Part shown: piece after piece, positions 9,322-17,836 of the stretch
Position numbering within the stretch: position 1 is the first letter of the stretch
How the letters are laid out: the number at the start of each line of letters is the position of its first letter
DNA from: Desulfonatronovibrio hydrogenovorans DSM 9292
GTDB taxonomy: Bacteria; Desulfobacterota; Desulfovibrionia; Desulfovibrionales; Desulfonatronovibrionaceae
DNA: 64,000 bases
Assembly: GCF_000686525.1 (NCBI RefSeq)
Contig: NZ_JMKT01000011.1
Span: forward strand, 178,006-242,005
Direction of reading: 5' to 3'
Position numbers and translations under genes: made by a program
The notes under the pieces: model-generated
Databases searched by the model: none
Seen by the model: only the letters and a program-made list of their open reading frames with translations
What the model was told of the DNA's origin: nothing

Positions 9322-10314
9322 ATGGCTTACAGAAAAATCGGTCTGGCCCTGGGAGGGGGAGCAGCCAGGGGATGGGCCCATATCGGGGCTATTCAGGCCC
9401 TGCATGATTGCGGGGTCAGGCCCGACTTTGTGGCCGGGACCAGCATTGGTGCCCTGGTCGGATCGGTTTATGCGTCAGGAAACCTGGATTCTTTCCGGGA
9501 TGCAGTCCTGGCCATTGACCGGAAAAGAATCATCACCATGTTGGACGTGGTCTTTCCCAAGTGTGGACTTCTGGATGGAAAAAAAGTGACTGATTTTTAC
9601 AGGTCATTTATTTCAGGCCGGTACTTTTCTGATTTGGAACTGGAGTTTCAGGCCACGGCCACTGATCTGCAGACCAGCAGTGAGGTGTGGCTCGGCCAGG
9701 GTGAGATTGCCAAGGCTGTCCGGGCCAGTATTGCAGTTCCAGGGCTATTTACCCCTGTTTTGATCGAGGACAGGCTCATGGTGGACGGGGGTCTGGTTAA
9801 TCCCCTTCCGGTTAATGTGGTCAGGAAGATGGGGGCAGACCTGGTGATTGCCGTGGACCTGAATTACTATCTGGCCATGCGGGGCAACAACCTGGCCAGA
9901 AAGATGGATTGTGCTCAAAAAGAAGATGCCAGGGACACAGAATCCAGTGAGGGTTTTTTTCCGGGACTGATGGAACGCATTGACAAAATGGACATATCCC
10001 TGCTTGAATCCATAAGAAACTGGCGGAACAAGCCATCCAGTCCCAATATCTTTGAAATCATCTTTGCCTCGACCCTGGTCATGGAAAAGACCATTACCGA
10101 GCTCCGTCTCCATAGAGAGCCGGCTGACATCCTGATCAGACCGGAGCTGGGTGATATCAGGTTCATGGATTTTCACCGTGGCCGGGAAAGTGTGCAGGAA
10201 GGTTATGATGCCTGCCTGGCAGCTTTGACCGGAAATAAAAAGATCAGGGACATGCTCGGGATAACCAGACAGATGGCAGACAAATTAAAAAGAAACATCT
10301 CCTTCCAGGACTGA
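9322..10314 (+). CDS. Patatin-like phospholipase (RssA/NTE-like)
   Basis: Patatin-family serine hydrolase of 330 residues. The oxyanion loop GGGAARG is at residues 11-17, the nucleophile Ser41 is in GTSIG, and the catalytic Asp155 is in VDGGLVNP. The first 200 residues form the patatin fold. The last 130 are variable and charged. There is no signal peptide or clear membrane segment, so it probably acts on phospholipids from the cytosolic side. The gene is preceded by GGAAGAGG. It ends inside the 3' end of the converging UDP-glucose pyrophosphorylase gene (30 shared bases). Substrate is unknown. Confidence 0.9.
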   Translation: MAYRKIGLALGGGAARGWAHIGAIQALHDCGVRPDFVAGTSIGALVGSVYASGNLDSFRDAVLAIDRKRIITMLDVVFPKCGLLDGKKVTDFYRSFISGRYFSDLELEFQATATDLQTSSEVWLGQGEIAKAVRASIAVPGLFTPVLIEDRLMVDGGLVNPLPVNVVRKMGADLVIAVDLNYYLAMRGNNLARKMDCAQKEDARDTESSEGFFPGLMERIDKMDISLLESIRNWRNKPSSPNIFEIIFASTLVMEKTITELRLHREPADILIRPELGDIRFMDFHRGRESVQEGYDACLAALTGNKKIRDMLGITRQMADKLKRNISFQD

Positions 10315-11736
10315 TCCATCTTCAATCCTGACCTGTTTTCCAGAGTCATTGACCAGCCTTACTCTGCCCTTGATCCGGACATCCTTCCCAAAGAGCAGGT
10401 CTCCTTTGACCTGGAGATATTCACATTCCAAAAGGGATGGAACCCCGTTTGGAAATCTCTGTTCAAAATCATCCACTTTTTTATAATATTTTTCATCCAG
10501 GTGAACATCAGGCATGGGCAGGCTGCGCCTCGGGTCAGGGATAATGGTTTTCATCTTTGAGATGGAGAAACAGTCGGACATGACAGTTAAAAGATCGCTG
10601 GTGGTTTTGACCGGAGCGAAGCGATCCCTGGGCACAATCAGGGCACCAGCGTGGTCAAAAGCAGAGATGGCTGACCCCATGGCCGTTTCCAGCTGGTAGA
10701 CCAAGGGAGATTCAGGGTTTCTGGGGTCCAGGTTTTTGGTGTTGATGATCAGGTCAAGGGGGATCATCTTGTGCCGTAGGAAAACTTTTTCCAGGGCTTC
10801 CAGGTTCAGCCAGATGGAGTTGGTGTTGAAAAAGGAATATTTGTCAATGTTCATGAATTCTTCAAGGTCGTTTTCCGGACACTGGGCGATTTCCCTCAGG
10901 GCCAGGCGGTTGTTTTTCAGGAGCCTGCACAAGTGGCCTCCCTTGCGGTCGGAAACAGTTCTGGGAGTGACTTCCATGAGAAAGGTGAATTCCTGGGACT
11001 TGAGGTAGCCCAGGATACTCTGGTTCATGGTTGCTCCAAGGTTGTCGGAATTTGAAATAAAGGCGTATTTATAGCCCTTGTCCAGGAGATTCTTCAGGAT
11101 ACCCGAAGTGATCAGGGCGGTATATATATCCCCGTGTCCGGGTGGATTCCATTCCAGGTCAGGGTTGTCAGGCCACCTTGCCGGCTCCATCTCTTCAGTC
11201 AGGATCTTGGGATATTTGTGCTGAAGAAAAGCCAGAGGAAGATGGTAGGGATTTTCCACATCTATATGGAGCATAGTGTCCAGATGGGTTCTGAAGCTGT
11301 TCATGAACAGAAGAGGGATGGCGATCCGGTATTTTTCCCGCAGGACCCTGATCTGGTCCAGGATCAGATCCAGAAAGGAGCTGTCCTGACGGACCGTAAT
11401 CAGGGACTTGGCCGTTTCCATGCCCATGGTTGTGCCGAGCCCTCCGTTCAGCTTGATGATCACGAGTTCGGATATGGCTTCTTGAGCAGCCTCCCGGTAG
11501 GCAGAGGTTTTTTCCAGGTTATCCAGGTTTTCCAGTTCGTTTTCCGTTACAGGCAGGATTTCTTTTCTGGTGAGCTTGCCCTGGCTGCCAAAAACCAACT
11601 GGGAAAAGTAGCACTTGAAAAGATTGATGACAATGGGAGGCAGGGATTGCTCCTCCATCTTCAGGGCAAAGGGTCTGAAGATTTTCATCAGGTCCGGGTC
11701 ACTGTTGGAAACGCAATTCAGATCATGATTATCCAT
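10285..11736 (-). CDS. UTP--glucose-1-phosphate uridylyltransferase, eukaryotic-type UDPGP family
   Basis: Protein of 483 residues of the UDPGP family typified by eukaryotic UGP2, not the short bacterial GalU type. The nucleotide-binding signature VIIKLNGGLGTTMG and downstream FMNSFRTHLDTM, a central HGDIYTAL, and FISNSDNLGAT match the family. The C-terminal part looks like a short left-handed beta-helix (VKGDLLFGKDVRIKGRVRLV). It makes UDP-glucose for glycans or glycogen. An AAGGAG precedes the ATG. It follows the phosphofructokinase gene by 13 bases, so the two are probably co-transcribed. It could also act on related hexose-1-phosphates. Confidence 0.9.
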   Translation of the reverse strand: MDNHDLNCVSNSDPDLMKIFRPFALKMEEQSLPPIVINLFKCYFSQLVFGSQGKLTRKEILPVTENELENLDNLEKTSAYREAAQEAISELVIIKLNGGLGTTMGMETAKSLITVRQDSSFLDLILDQIRVLREKYRIAIPLLFMNSFRTHLDTMLHIDVENPYHLPLAFLQHKYPKILTEEMEPARWPDNPDLEWNPPGHGDIYTALITSGILKNLLDKGYKYAFISNSDNLGATMNQSILGYLKSQEFTFLMEVTPRTVSDRKGGHLCRLLKNNRLALREIAQCPENDLEEFMNIDKYSFFNTNSIWLNLEALEKVFLRHKMIPLDLIINTKNLDPRNPESPLVYQLETAMGSAISAFDHAGALIVPRDRFAPVKTTSDLLTVMSDCFSISKMKTIIPDPRRSLPMPDVHLDEKYYKKVDDFEQRFPNGVPSLLECEYLQVKGDLLFGKDVRIKGRVRLVNDSGKQVRIEDGSVLEGDVSF

Positions 11737-11749
11737 GACTTCTCCTTGG

Positions 11750-13060
11750 TCAGCATTTGGAACTGGAACTGTTTTTCATGGACATGGGCTGTCCTGTACT
11801 GGCCAAAACAGCTCCCCAGTAGTTGGAATCAATGTTAAGGGTCTTTCTTTTTTGGGTTGCCAGAGAAAGGGGAAGATAAATAAATCTGTCCTGGAGCATG
11901 CTGACCAGCATTCCGGTCTTGCCGGCCATGGCTGCATGGACGGCATGCTGACCCAGGAATCCGCAATAGACCCGGTCGTTGGAGTTGGCCGGGATGGAGC
12001 GGATGATATAGCTTGGGTCAATGAACTTCAGGGTTACAGGAAGTTCTCTTTTCTTAAAGTGATTTTTGATTGCATCCCTTAAAACGGCACAAATGTCCCC
12101 CAGGATGATGTTGCCTGAAGCATCAGCTCCCTTTCGCTCAAACAGTTCCTGCCCGGCACCTTCGGCAACCACTATTACAGCGTGATCTCTGTCCCTGAGC
12201 CTCTTTTCCAGGTGAACCAGCAGTCCATTTTCCCCATGCAGCTCAAAGGGAGACTCCGGAATAAGAACAAAATTAACCTCTTTTAGGGCAATGGCGGCCT
12301 GGGCAGCAATAAAACCCGATTCCCGGCCCATGAGCTTGACCATGCCTATGCCATATGGAGCACCCAGGGCCTCGGTGTGGGCGCAGCGGATGGCTTCGGT
12401 GGCTTTTTCCACAGCCGTGTCAAAGCCGAATGTCCTGGAGACGAAGTGAACGTCATTGTCAATGGTTTTGGGGATACCGATGATGGCAATCTTGTTGTTT
12501 CTTCTGGCAACTTCTTCCTGAATGGCCTGAGCAGCCTTCATGGTTCCGTCGCCTCCAATCATGAACAAAATGCTGATATTCATGCGCTCCAGAGCGTCCA
12601 CGATTTCTTCAGGCTTTTGGGGTCCCCTGGATGATGCCAGGATGGTTCCTCCGAACTCGTGGATCTGGGATACATTGTCTGGAGTAAGCTCCATCACCGA
12701 ATGTCCGTATTCAGGGATAAAGCCCTGGAGTCCGTATTTGATGCCCAGTACCGAAGGCACATTGTAATTGTGATAGGCCTCCATGACTATGGCCCGGATA
12801 ACGTCATTTATCCCGGGACAAAGGCCGCCGCAGGTGACTATGGCGCACTTGGTCTTGGATGGATCAAAGTACAGCTTCTGTCTGGGACCTGCTTCTTCAA
12901 AACATAGGACCTGGGGTGCGTTTTCTTCGGCTCCCAGCATTTCAGGATCAAAGTTCATGCTGATGGGCTTCTGATCATCCATGAAACGGCAGAACGGCAG
13001 CGGTGACTGGACCTTGGTCGGACCAAGGGTCTTGATGGATGTGTGGAATTTTTTGGTCAT
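11750..13060 (-). CDS. 6-phosphofructokinase, plant/trypanosome-like ATP type
   Basis: Phosphofructokinase of 436 residues phosphorylating fructose 6-phosphate. Motifs seen are TCGGLCPGIND, FMIGGDGTMKAA, GIPKTIDND and LMGRESGFIAAQAA. The Gly in GGDG (rather than Asp) indicates ATP use. The Lys of PKTIDND is the PPi-enzyme-like residue; this G/K combination is known from plant and trypanosomatid ATP-PFKs. The N-terminal extension of about 70 residues also fits that long group. AAGGA precedes the start, and a TATAAT-like hexamer lies about 43 bases upstream (13103-13108, minus). It is paired with UDP-glucose pyrophosphorylase, which suggests glycogen or sugar storage turnover. Confidence 0.88.
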   Translation of the reverse strand: MTKKFHTSIKTLGPTKVQSPLPFCRFMDDQKPISMNFDPEMLGAEENAPQVLCFEEAGPRQKLYFDPSKTKCAIVTCGGLCPGINDVIRAIVMEAYHNYNVPSVLGIKYGLQGFIPEYGHSVMELTPDNVSQIHEFGGTILASSRGPQKPEEIVDALERMNISILFMIGGDGTMKAAQAIQEEVARRNNKIAIIGIPKTIDNDVHFVSRTFGFDTAVEKATEAIRCAHTEALGAPYGIGMVKLMGRESGFIAAQAAIALKEVNFVLIPESPFELHGENGLLVHLEKRLRDRDHAVIVVAEGAGQELFERKGADASGNIILGDICAVLRDAIKNHFKKRELPVTLKFIDPSYIIRSIPANSNDRVYCGFLGQHAVHAAMAGKTGMLVSMLQDRFIYLPLSLATQKRKTLNIDSNYWGAVLASTGQPMSMKNSSSSKC

Positions 13061-13464
13061 GTGGTGTTCCTTGGTTGGTTTGGCTTAGTTTGTGCCGAGG
13101 ATATTATATGTTAAATGTTTGTCAATATGCAGGCAAGGAGTATCAAGCAGAACTGACCTGGCAGTATGGGGCCTGGTGCGTGTTTACAGGAATGGAAGGA
13201 TTATTCCAAATTAAGCCTGGCAGTCAGCAGATGCCCAGCAGGCAGAACCGGGCTTGACTTTAGCCTGGCTGACACTGGAACAGACAATCTTCATGCCAAG
13301 ACAACAACTACCGGTCAGCCTGGTGCTGAACATCCTGGCGGCTGAAGCAGGCAAAAATAAATATTGACAGAAAGGGTGAATTGTTTAGAAAAAGTTCAGT
13401 TTACCCGGCAGGAAAGGACAAAAAACAGGTTGTTCAGACCTTGAGGCTGAACAGGAGGTTTTAT
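13061..13464. other. Divergent intergenic region, no gene seen
   Basis: About 400 bases separate the phosphofructokinase and Hsp20 genes. An open frame at 13039-13257 has no ribosome site and no recognisable sequence. A TTGACA (13364-13369) stands about 100 bases before hsp20 but lacks a clear -10. No CIRCE element (TTAGCACTC inverted repeat) is visible, so any heat control of hsp20 would be by another route. Confidence 0.5.
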
Positions 13465-13917
13465 ATGGTCAGCAAGGCCAACCCGTGGACTGAAATAAAA
13501 AGCATGCGGGAAGAAATGGACAGGATAATGAATGAATCCATGAATCAGAAAATGACTGGGAAGAACCTCAGGAGCAGGCTTTCCCTGTGGCAGCCTGTGG
13601 CAGATCTCTATCAGACTGAAGATCTGCTGGTTGTTGAAATGGAGTTGCCCGGAGTCCATCAGGCCAATGTCAACCTTGAGATTCAGGGCAACCAGCTTAT
13701 GGTTTACGGTGAAAAGAAAATGGAAAAAGAGGCCACCGGCAGTGCCTACCAGATGCTGGAAAGGTCATACGGTCCATTCAGCAGGGTTTTCATTCTCCCG
13801 GACAACATCGATTCAACTGCCATTAAAGCTGTCTTTGCCAACGGCATTCTCAGCGTTTTCATTCCCAAGGCCGCCAAGGTCAAAAAACCGGTCAGCATCA
13901 AGATATCTGAAAACTGA
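13465..13917 (+). CDS. Small heat-shock protein Hsp20 (alpha-crystallin domain)
   Basis: Small heat-shock chaperone of 150 residues that holds unfolding proteins. After a helical N-terminal arm (PWTEIKSMREEMDRIMNE), the alpha-crystallin domain spans about 45-140. It shows VVEMELPGVHQANVNLEIQG, ERSYGPFSRVFILPD and the closing ANGILSVFIPK (the G-x-L motif). The last residues (KKPVSIKI) supply an I-x-I-like tail used for oligomer contacts. The ATG at 13465 is chosen over an upstream in-frame TTG at 13381 because AGGAGG lies 6 bases before it. The gene stands alone. Confidence 0.93.
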   Translation: MVSKANPWTEIKSMREEMDRIMNESMNQKMTGKNLRSRLSLWQPVADLYQTEDLLVVEMELPGVHQANVNLEIQGNQLMVYGEKKMEKEATGSAYQMLERSYGPFSRVFILPDNIDSTAIKAVFANGILSVFIPKAAKVKKPVSIKISEN

Positions 13918-14061
13918 TTCAGATCCCTTGGTGATCAGCAGGAACATGCCATCCACCATATTCGTCAAGTGCTTTTTTTCACTTTGTCTGGATGAGGACT
14001 AGTCAAATAAGCGTTTTTTCGTCCAACATCTTGAAATTTATTGTGTTCAAGTGCCCAGTCT

Positions 14062-14079
14062 TTGTTAATTTTTTCTCAA
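14062..14079. promoter_or_regulatory. Second, weaker Rex-like operator
   Basis: TTGTTAA-TTTT-TTCTCAA has the 7-4-7 layout of Rex sites (TTGTGAA/TTGTTAA, four bases, then the complement). The right half has one mismatch to TTCACAA. It is centred 75 bases upstream of the better site at 14138-14153. Confidence 0.4.
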
Positions 14080-14137
14080 ATTATCTTGACGATGAGTAAT
14101 ACCTGTTTTAAGAAGGCGACATATTTTTTACTCAATG

Positions 14138-14153
14138 TGTTAATCTTTTAACA
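14138..14153. promoter_or_regulatory. Rex-like operator upstream of the RsbRD-dsrMKJOP operon
   Basis: TGTTAA-TCTT-TTAACA is a perfect inverted repeat with the 6-4-6 core of Rex binding sites. Rex is an NADH/NAD+-sensing repressor known to control sulfate-reduction genes in Desulfovibrio. It lies about 90 bases before the first ATG of the operon, so it would overlap or closely follow the promoter. Confidence 0.6.
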
Positions 14154-14241
14154 GGACCGGCCTTTATCGGCATCACCCAGACAGTGGCTTTCCGAGCCAT
14201 GTCCGGATGACTTTGCTGAAAGTGACCGGTCTGGGATTGTA

Positions 14242-14754
14242 ATGAATTTTGATAATCTTTTGGAAAAAAATAAAAGCCAGATCATAGACCTGTGGATCAG
14301 AAAGTTCACTGATACATACCCTGATGAATCCGCCCGGTTTTTTCGAGATGGGGCCGGGCAGTTCGCCAATCCCGTGGGCCATACTTTCAGGGTGAATCTT
14401 GAAAGTATTTTTGATGAGCTTTTTCAAGAGTCTGACCCTGATCGAATGGGCAGACTTCTGGATGGCATTGTCAGGATCAGAGCGGTGCAGGGGTTTCGTC
14501 CTTCAGAAGCTGTCTGTTTCGTGCCCATGCTTCGTCAGGCAGTCTGGGAGTCCTGCGGTCGGGAGATCAGCAGGCAGGGACTGATGCCAGGCTGGGTGGA
14601 TTTCCTGAACCGCCTGGAGTGGCTTATGAATATGTCCTTTGATATCTACATGTCCTGTCGCGAACTGCTCTGGAAGCAGAAAGCCGAATTCATGAACTCC
14701 AGAACCCATAAACTGCTGGAGAGGGCCAATCTATTGGATAAAGCCGTAGAATAA
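14242..14754 (+). CDS. RsbRD N-terminal-domain protein preceding dsrM
   Basis: A 170-residue all-alpha protein resembling the RsbRD_N domain (N-terminal half of RsbR-type stressosome regulators). It has an early KSQIIDLWIRKFTDTYP helix and a later RPSEAVCFVPMLRQAVWE helix. No STAS or other output domain follows, and there is no signal peptide or membrane segment. It ends 41 bases before dsrM and shares its promoter region. An equivalent small gene precedes dsrMKJOP in several Desulfovibrio genomes. It may sense a small molecule or bind a Dsr subunit. The function is not established. Confidence 0.75.
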   Translation: MNFDNLLEKNKSQIIDLWIRKFTDTYPDESARFFRDGAGQFANPVGHTFRVNLESIFDELFQESDPDRMGRLLDGIVRIRAVQGFRPSEAVCFVPMLRQAVWESCGREISRQGLMPGWVDFLNRLEWLMNMSFDIYMSCRELLWKQKAEFMNSRTHKLLERANLLDKAVE

Positions 14755-14795
14755 TTTTTAGGATAATGTACAATCTTTAAGCGAGGTAGCAGCAC

Positions 14796-15824
14796 ATGAA
14801 AGCGATTTATTCACTGTTTCTGGTCTTTGCCCTGGTTCTGGTCGCCATGTTCGGCGCCGGAGCACTGGGTATGGAGTACCTCTTCGGAGTATTGATTCCA
14901 TACCTTGCCGTGTTGGTATTTGTTGTCGGCTTTGTGCTCAGGGTAGTCGGATGGGGAAAGTCTGCAGTGCCTTTCAGGATCACCACTACCTGTGGACAGG
15001 GGAGGTCGCTCCCCTGGATCAAGCAGGACAAGCTTGAAAACCCATCCACCACTGGAGGGGTGCTGGGCAGGATGTTCTTTGAGGTGTTCCTCTTCAGGTC
15101 ACTGTTCCGCAACACAAAGGTCGAACTTCATGACGGGCCCAGAGTGGCTTATTCATCAAGCAAATGGCTGTGGCTTTTCGCCATTCTTTTTCACTACACT
15201 TTTCTTGTTATCTTTCTGCGGCACATGCGCTTCTTCACAGAGCCGGTCCCCTTTCCCTTTGAAATGATGGACAGGCTGGACAGCATGCTTCAGATAGGTG
15301 CCCCAGCCCTTTATCTCTCCAGCGTGATTATTCTGGTGGCACTGGGCTATCTCCTTCTCAGGAGGCTCTTTGTTCCCAGTGTCCGCTATATATCCCAGCC
15401 CGCGGATTATTTTCCGCTTTATCTGATTATATCCGTGGTCATTTCAGGCATAATGATGCGCTACTTTGTCAAGACCGACATCATGGCGGTCAAGGAGCTG
15501 ACCATGGGGCTGGTCACTTTCAGGCCTGTGGTTCCAGAGGGAATCGGTACGGTCTTTTATGTGCATCTCTTTTTGGTGTCCTCTCTTCTTATTTATTTCC
15601 CCATGAGCAAGCTCATGCACATGGGCGGAGTGTTTCTGAGTCCCACCAGAAACATGACTGCCAATTCCAGAGAGGTAAGACATGTCAACCCCTGGAACTA
15701 TCCGGTCAAAGTCCATACCTATGAGGCCTATGAAGATGAATTCCGGGAAAAGATGGTTGAGGCCGGCCTGCCAGTGGTCAAGCCTCTGGATGAGACATCA
15801 GAACCAGCAGAAAACAAGGAGTAA
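14796..15824 (+). CDS. dsrM: DsrM, cytochrome b subunit of the DsrMKJOP complex
   Basis: NarI-like membrane protein of 342 residues. It has two hydrophobic segments at about 1-48, then TM helices near 122-142, 165-190, 207-225 and 250-270, and a hydrophilic C-terminal tail. Histidines within the helices (FHYTFL, VHLFLV) are the likely haem b ligands. DsrM takes electrons from menaquinol (family knowledge) and passes them to DsrK on the cytoplasmic side, feeding reduction of the DsrC trisulfide made by DsrAB. GAGGT precedes the ATG. It is the first structural gene of a dsrMKJOP set whose spacers are at most 10 bases. Confidence 0.95.
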   Translation: MKAIYSLFLVFALVLVAMFGAGALGMEYLFGVLIPYLAVLVFVVGFVLRVVGWGKSAVPFRITTTCGQGRSLPWIKQDKLENPSTTGGVLGRMFFEVFLFRSLFRNTKVELHDGPRVAYSSSKWLWLFAILFHYTFLVIFLRHMRFFTEPVPFPFEMMDRLDSMLQIGAPALYLSSVIILVALGYLLLRRLFVPSVRYISQPADYFPLYLIISVVISGIMMRYFVKTDIMAVKELTMGLVTFRPVVPEGIGTVFYVHLFLVSSLLIYFPMSKLMHMGGVFLSPTRNMTANSREVRHVNPWNYPVKVHTYEAYEDEFREKMVEAGLPVVKPLDETSEPAENKE

Positions 15825-15830
15825 ATAAGA

Positions 15831-17453
15831 ATGGCAATACAGAAACCGGATGTACTGTTCAAAGGCATCAGCCACAGGCCGCCGCAAAAGGACTGGATGG
15901 ATGTTCCGGCTCAGATCAAGCCCGGAAGATACTGTTACGCAGGTGATCCTGAGGCCCTGGAATATGTCGGACTTCCCAATCCCCGCAAATGGAATCCACT
16001 GGATGACGACTGGAAGCTGCCGGAGAACTGGCAGGAGATCGTGATCGGCGGTCTTAAGGAGCGACTGGAAAAGTTTCGTTCCTTTAAGATCTTCATGGAC
16101 GTTTGTGTACGTTGCGGAGCCTGTGCAGACAAATGTCACTTCTTTATCGGGTCTGGAGATCCCAAGAATATGCCCGTACTCAGGGCTGAGCTTTTGAGGT
16201 CCATTTATAGAGGAGAAATCACCAAGGCTGGCAAGATCCTGGGCAGGTTTGCCGGAGGGCGCAAGCTCACCGAAGAGGTGCTCAAGGAGATCTGGTATTA
16301 CTATTACCAGTGTACTGAATGTCGCCGATGCTCAGTATTCTGTCCCTATGGCATTGACCAGGCCGAGATAACCATCATCGGTCGGGAGCTGCTCAATCTC
16401 CTGGGATTGAATATCGACTGGATTGCCAAGCCTGTTGCCAATTGTTACCGCACCGGCAACCATTTGGGCATTCAGCCTCATGCCTTTAAGGATATGATTG
16501 ACTTTTTCTGTGATGATATTGAGGAGATATGCGGAATAAGACCTGAGCCGACTTTTAACAAGGTCGGGGCGGACATCCTTTTTGTCACGCCTTCAGGAGA
16601 CGTTTTTGCTGATCCAGGCACCTACACCTGCATGGGCTATCTCATGCTCTTCCATTATTTAAAAGAAGAATACGGCCTGGATGTGACCTGGAGCACTTAT
16701 GCATCAGAAGGCGGAAATTTTGGCTTTTTCACCTCTCATGAGATGATGAAGAGGCTTAATGCCAAAATGTATATGGAAGCCAAGCGCCTTGGTGTTAAAT
16801 GGATTCTGGGCGGTGAGTGCGGACATATGTGGAGGGTGATCCACCAGTACATGGACACCATGAACGGCCCGGCCGACTTTCTGGATGTACCTGTTTCCCC
16901 CATTACGGGCACCAGGTTTGACAGTGCAGCTACAACCAAAATGGTCCATATTGTTGAGTTCACCGCTGACCTGATCAAAAACGGAAAGTTAAAATTTGAC
17001 AAATCCAGAAATGCCGCGATTAAGGCAACCTTCCATGATTCCTGTAACACATCCAGGGGGATGGGCTTTTTTGAGGAGCCCAGGTATGTCTTAAAGAGTG
17101 TCCTGGACAATATTTATGAGATGCCAGAGGGCACTACAAAGGAACAGACATTCTGCTGCGGCGGCGGATCAGGTCTCAACGCAGGCGAGAATGATGAGAT
17201 CCGTATGATGGGCGGCCTGCCCAGGGCCAACGCTGTCAAGTATGTGCACGACAAACACGGGGTTAATATGCTCAGCTGCATATGCGCCATTGACCGGGCC
17301 ACCCTTACTCAGTCGGTTAATTACTGGGTCCCTGGTGTTGAGGTCTGCGGGCTGCATGAGCTTGTAGGCAACGCCCTGATTCTGCCGGGCGAGCAGGAAA
17401 GAGAGACTGATCTTCGTGGTGAAACACTGCCTGGTAAGGAGGAGGAAGAATAA
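15831..17453 (+). CDS. dsrK: DsrK, HdrD-like iron-sulfur catalytic subunit
   Basis: Cytoplasmic protein of 540 residues related to heterodisulfide reductase HdrD. Two ferredoxin motifs are visible: CVRCGACADKC from residue 92 and CTECRRCSVFCP from residue 161. CCG-domain elements follow, in CNTSRG and CCGGGSGL, which bind the noncubane [4Fe-4S] catalytic cluster in this family. It reduces the DsrC disulfide/trisulfide with electrons from DsrM. AAGGAG precedes the start. The stop overlaps dsrJ by one base (TAATG), so the two are translationally coupled. Confidence 0.96.
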   Translation: MAIQKPDVLFKGISHRPPQKDWMDVPAQIKPGRYCYAGDPEALEYVGLPNPRKWNPLDDDWKLPENWQEIVIGGLKERLEKFRSFKIFMDVCVRCGACADKCHFFIGSGDPKNMPVLRAELLRSIYRGEITKAGKILGRFAGGRKLTEEVLKEIWYYYYQCTECRRCSVFCPYGIDQAEITIIGRELLNLLGLNIDWIAKPVANCYRTGNHLGIQPHAFKDMIDFFCDDIEEICGIRPEPTFNKVGADILFVTPSGDVFADPGTYTCMGYLMLFHYLKEEYGLDVTWSTYASEGGNFGFFTSHEMMKRLNAKMYMEAKRLGVKWILGGECGHMWRVIHQYMDTMNGPADFLDVPVSPITGTRFDSAATTKMVHIVEFTADLIKNGKLKFDKSRNAAIKATFHDSCNTSRGMGFFEEPRYVLKSVLDNIYEMPEGTTKEQTFCCGGGSGLNAGENDEIRMMGGLPRANAVKYVHDKHGVNMLSCICAIDRATLTQSVNYWVPGVEVCGLHELVGNALILPGEQERETDLRGETLPGKEEEE

Positions 17454-17836
17454 TGTATCATGCCAATAAGATTATACCGGGTCTGGTCATTTTTGGCCTG
17501 CTTATGACCTTTCCGTTCTGGTTCAATATAGGCAGCGCCGCGTACAGCACTCCTGAGCTGGTTTTGCCTGAGGATCATGAGTTCTGCGTGGAAAGTGTCG
17601 AGTACATGCGGGCCGAACACATGTCCATGCTCAACGAGTGGCGTGACGCCTACGTTCGGGATGGATACGGCGAATACCAGAGCATGCTGACCGGACAGAT
17701 GTATCCCATGAGTCTCACCAAGACCTGCATGAACTGTCACAACAACAAAGAAGAGTTTTGTGACCGTTGCCATGCTTCTGTATCAGTAGATCCTTACTGC
17801 TGGGATTGTCACATAGAGCCACAGGGGGTTGAATAA
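17453..17836 (+). CDS. dsrJ: DsrJ, triheme cytochrome c
   Basis: Periplasmic c-type cytochrome of 127 residues anchored by an uncleaved N-terminal signal helix (about 5-27). Three haem-binding motifs are visible: CMNCH, CDRCH and CWDCH, all in the C-terminal 45 residues. That is the compact arrangement of DsrJ, in which one haem has unusual His/Cys coordination in the family; the Cys in EFCVES is a candidate ligand. It connects the periplasm with the DsrOP side of the complex. It is directly followed by dsrO without spacing. Confidence 0.95.
   Translation: MYHANKIIPGLVIFGLLMTFPFWFNIGSAAYSTPELVLPEDHEFCVESVEYMRAEHMSMLNEWRDAYVRDGYGEYQSMLTGQMYPMSLTKTCMNCHNNKEEFCDRCHASVSVDPYCWDCHIEPQGVE

Larger units (their letters stand above)
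13918..14241. other. Regulatory region upstream of the dsrMKJOP operon
   Basis: These 324 bases hold no gene. They contain two Rex-like inverted repeats, listed separately, and between them a weak promoter-like TTGACG at 14086-14091 without a good -10. The region is distinctly AT-rich compared with its flanks, as expected for a promoter region. Confidence 0.6.

Noticed and set aside
11134..11838. Plus-strand open frame of 234 codons over the UDP-glucose pyrophosphorylase gene
   Set aside because: It is antisense to a clear enzyme gene, lacks a ribosome site, and its translation has no recognisable fold.
13103..13125. TTGACA and TATAAT on the minus strand before the phosphofructokinase gene
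   Set aside because: The hexamers are separated by only 11 bases, so they do not form one sigma70 promoter; only the -10 may be real.
13039..13257. Possible 72-residue gene between phosphofructokinase and hsp20
   Set aside because: It begins inside the phosphofructokinase start, has no ribosome site, and the sequence looks random.
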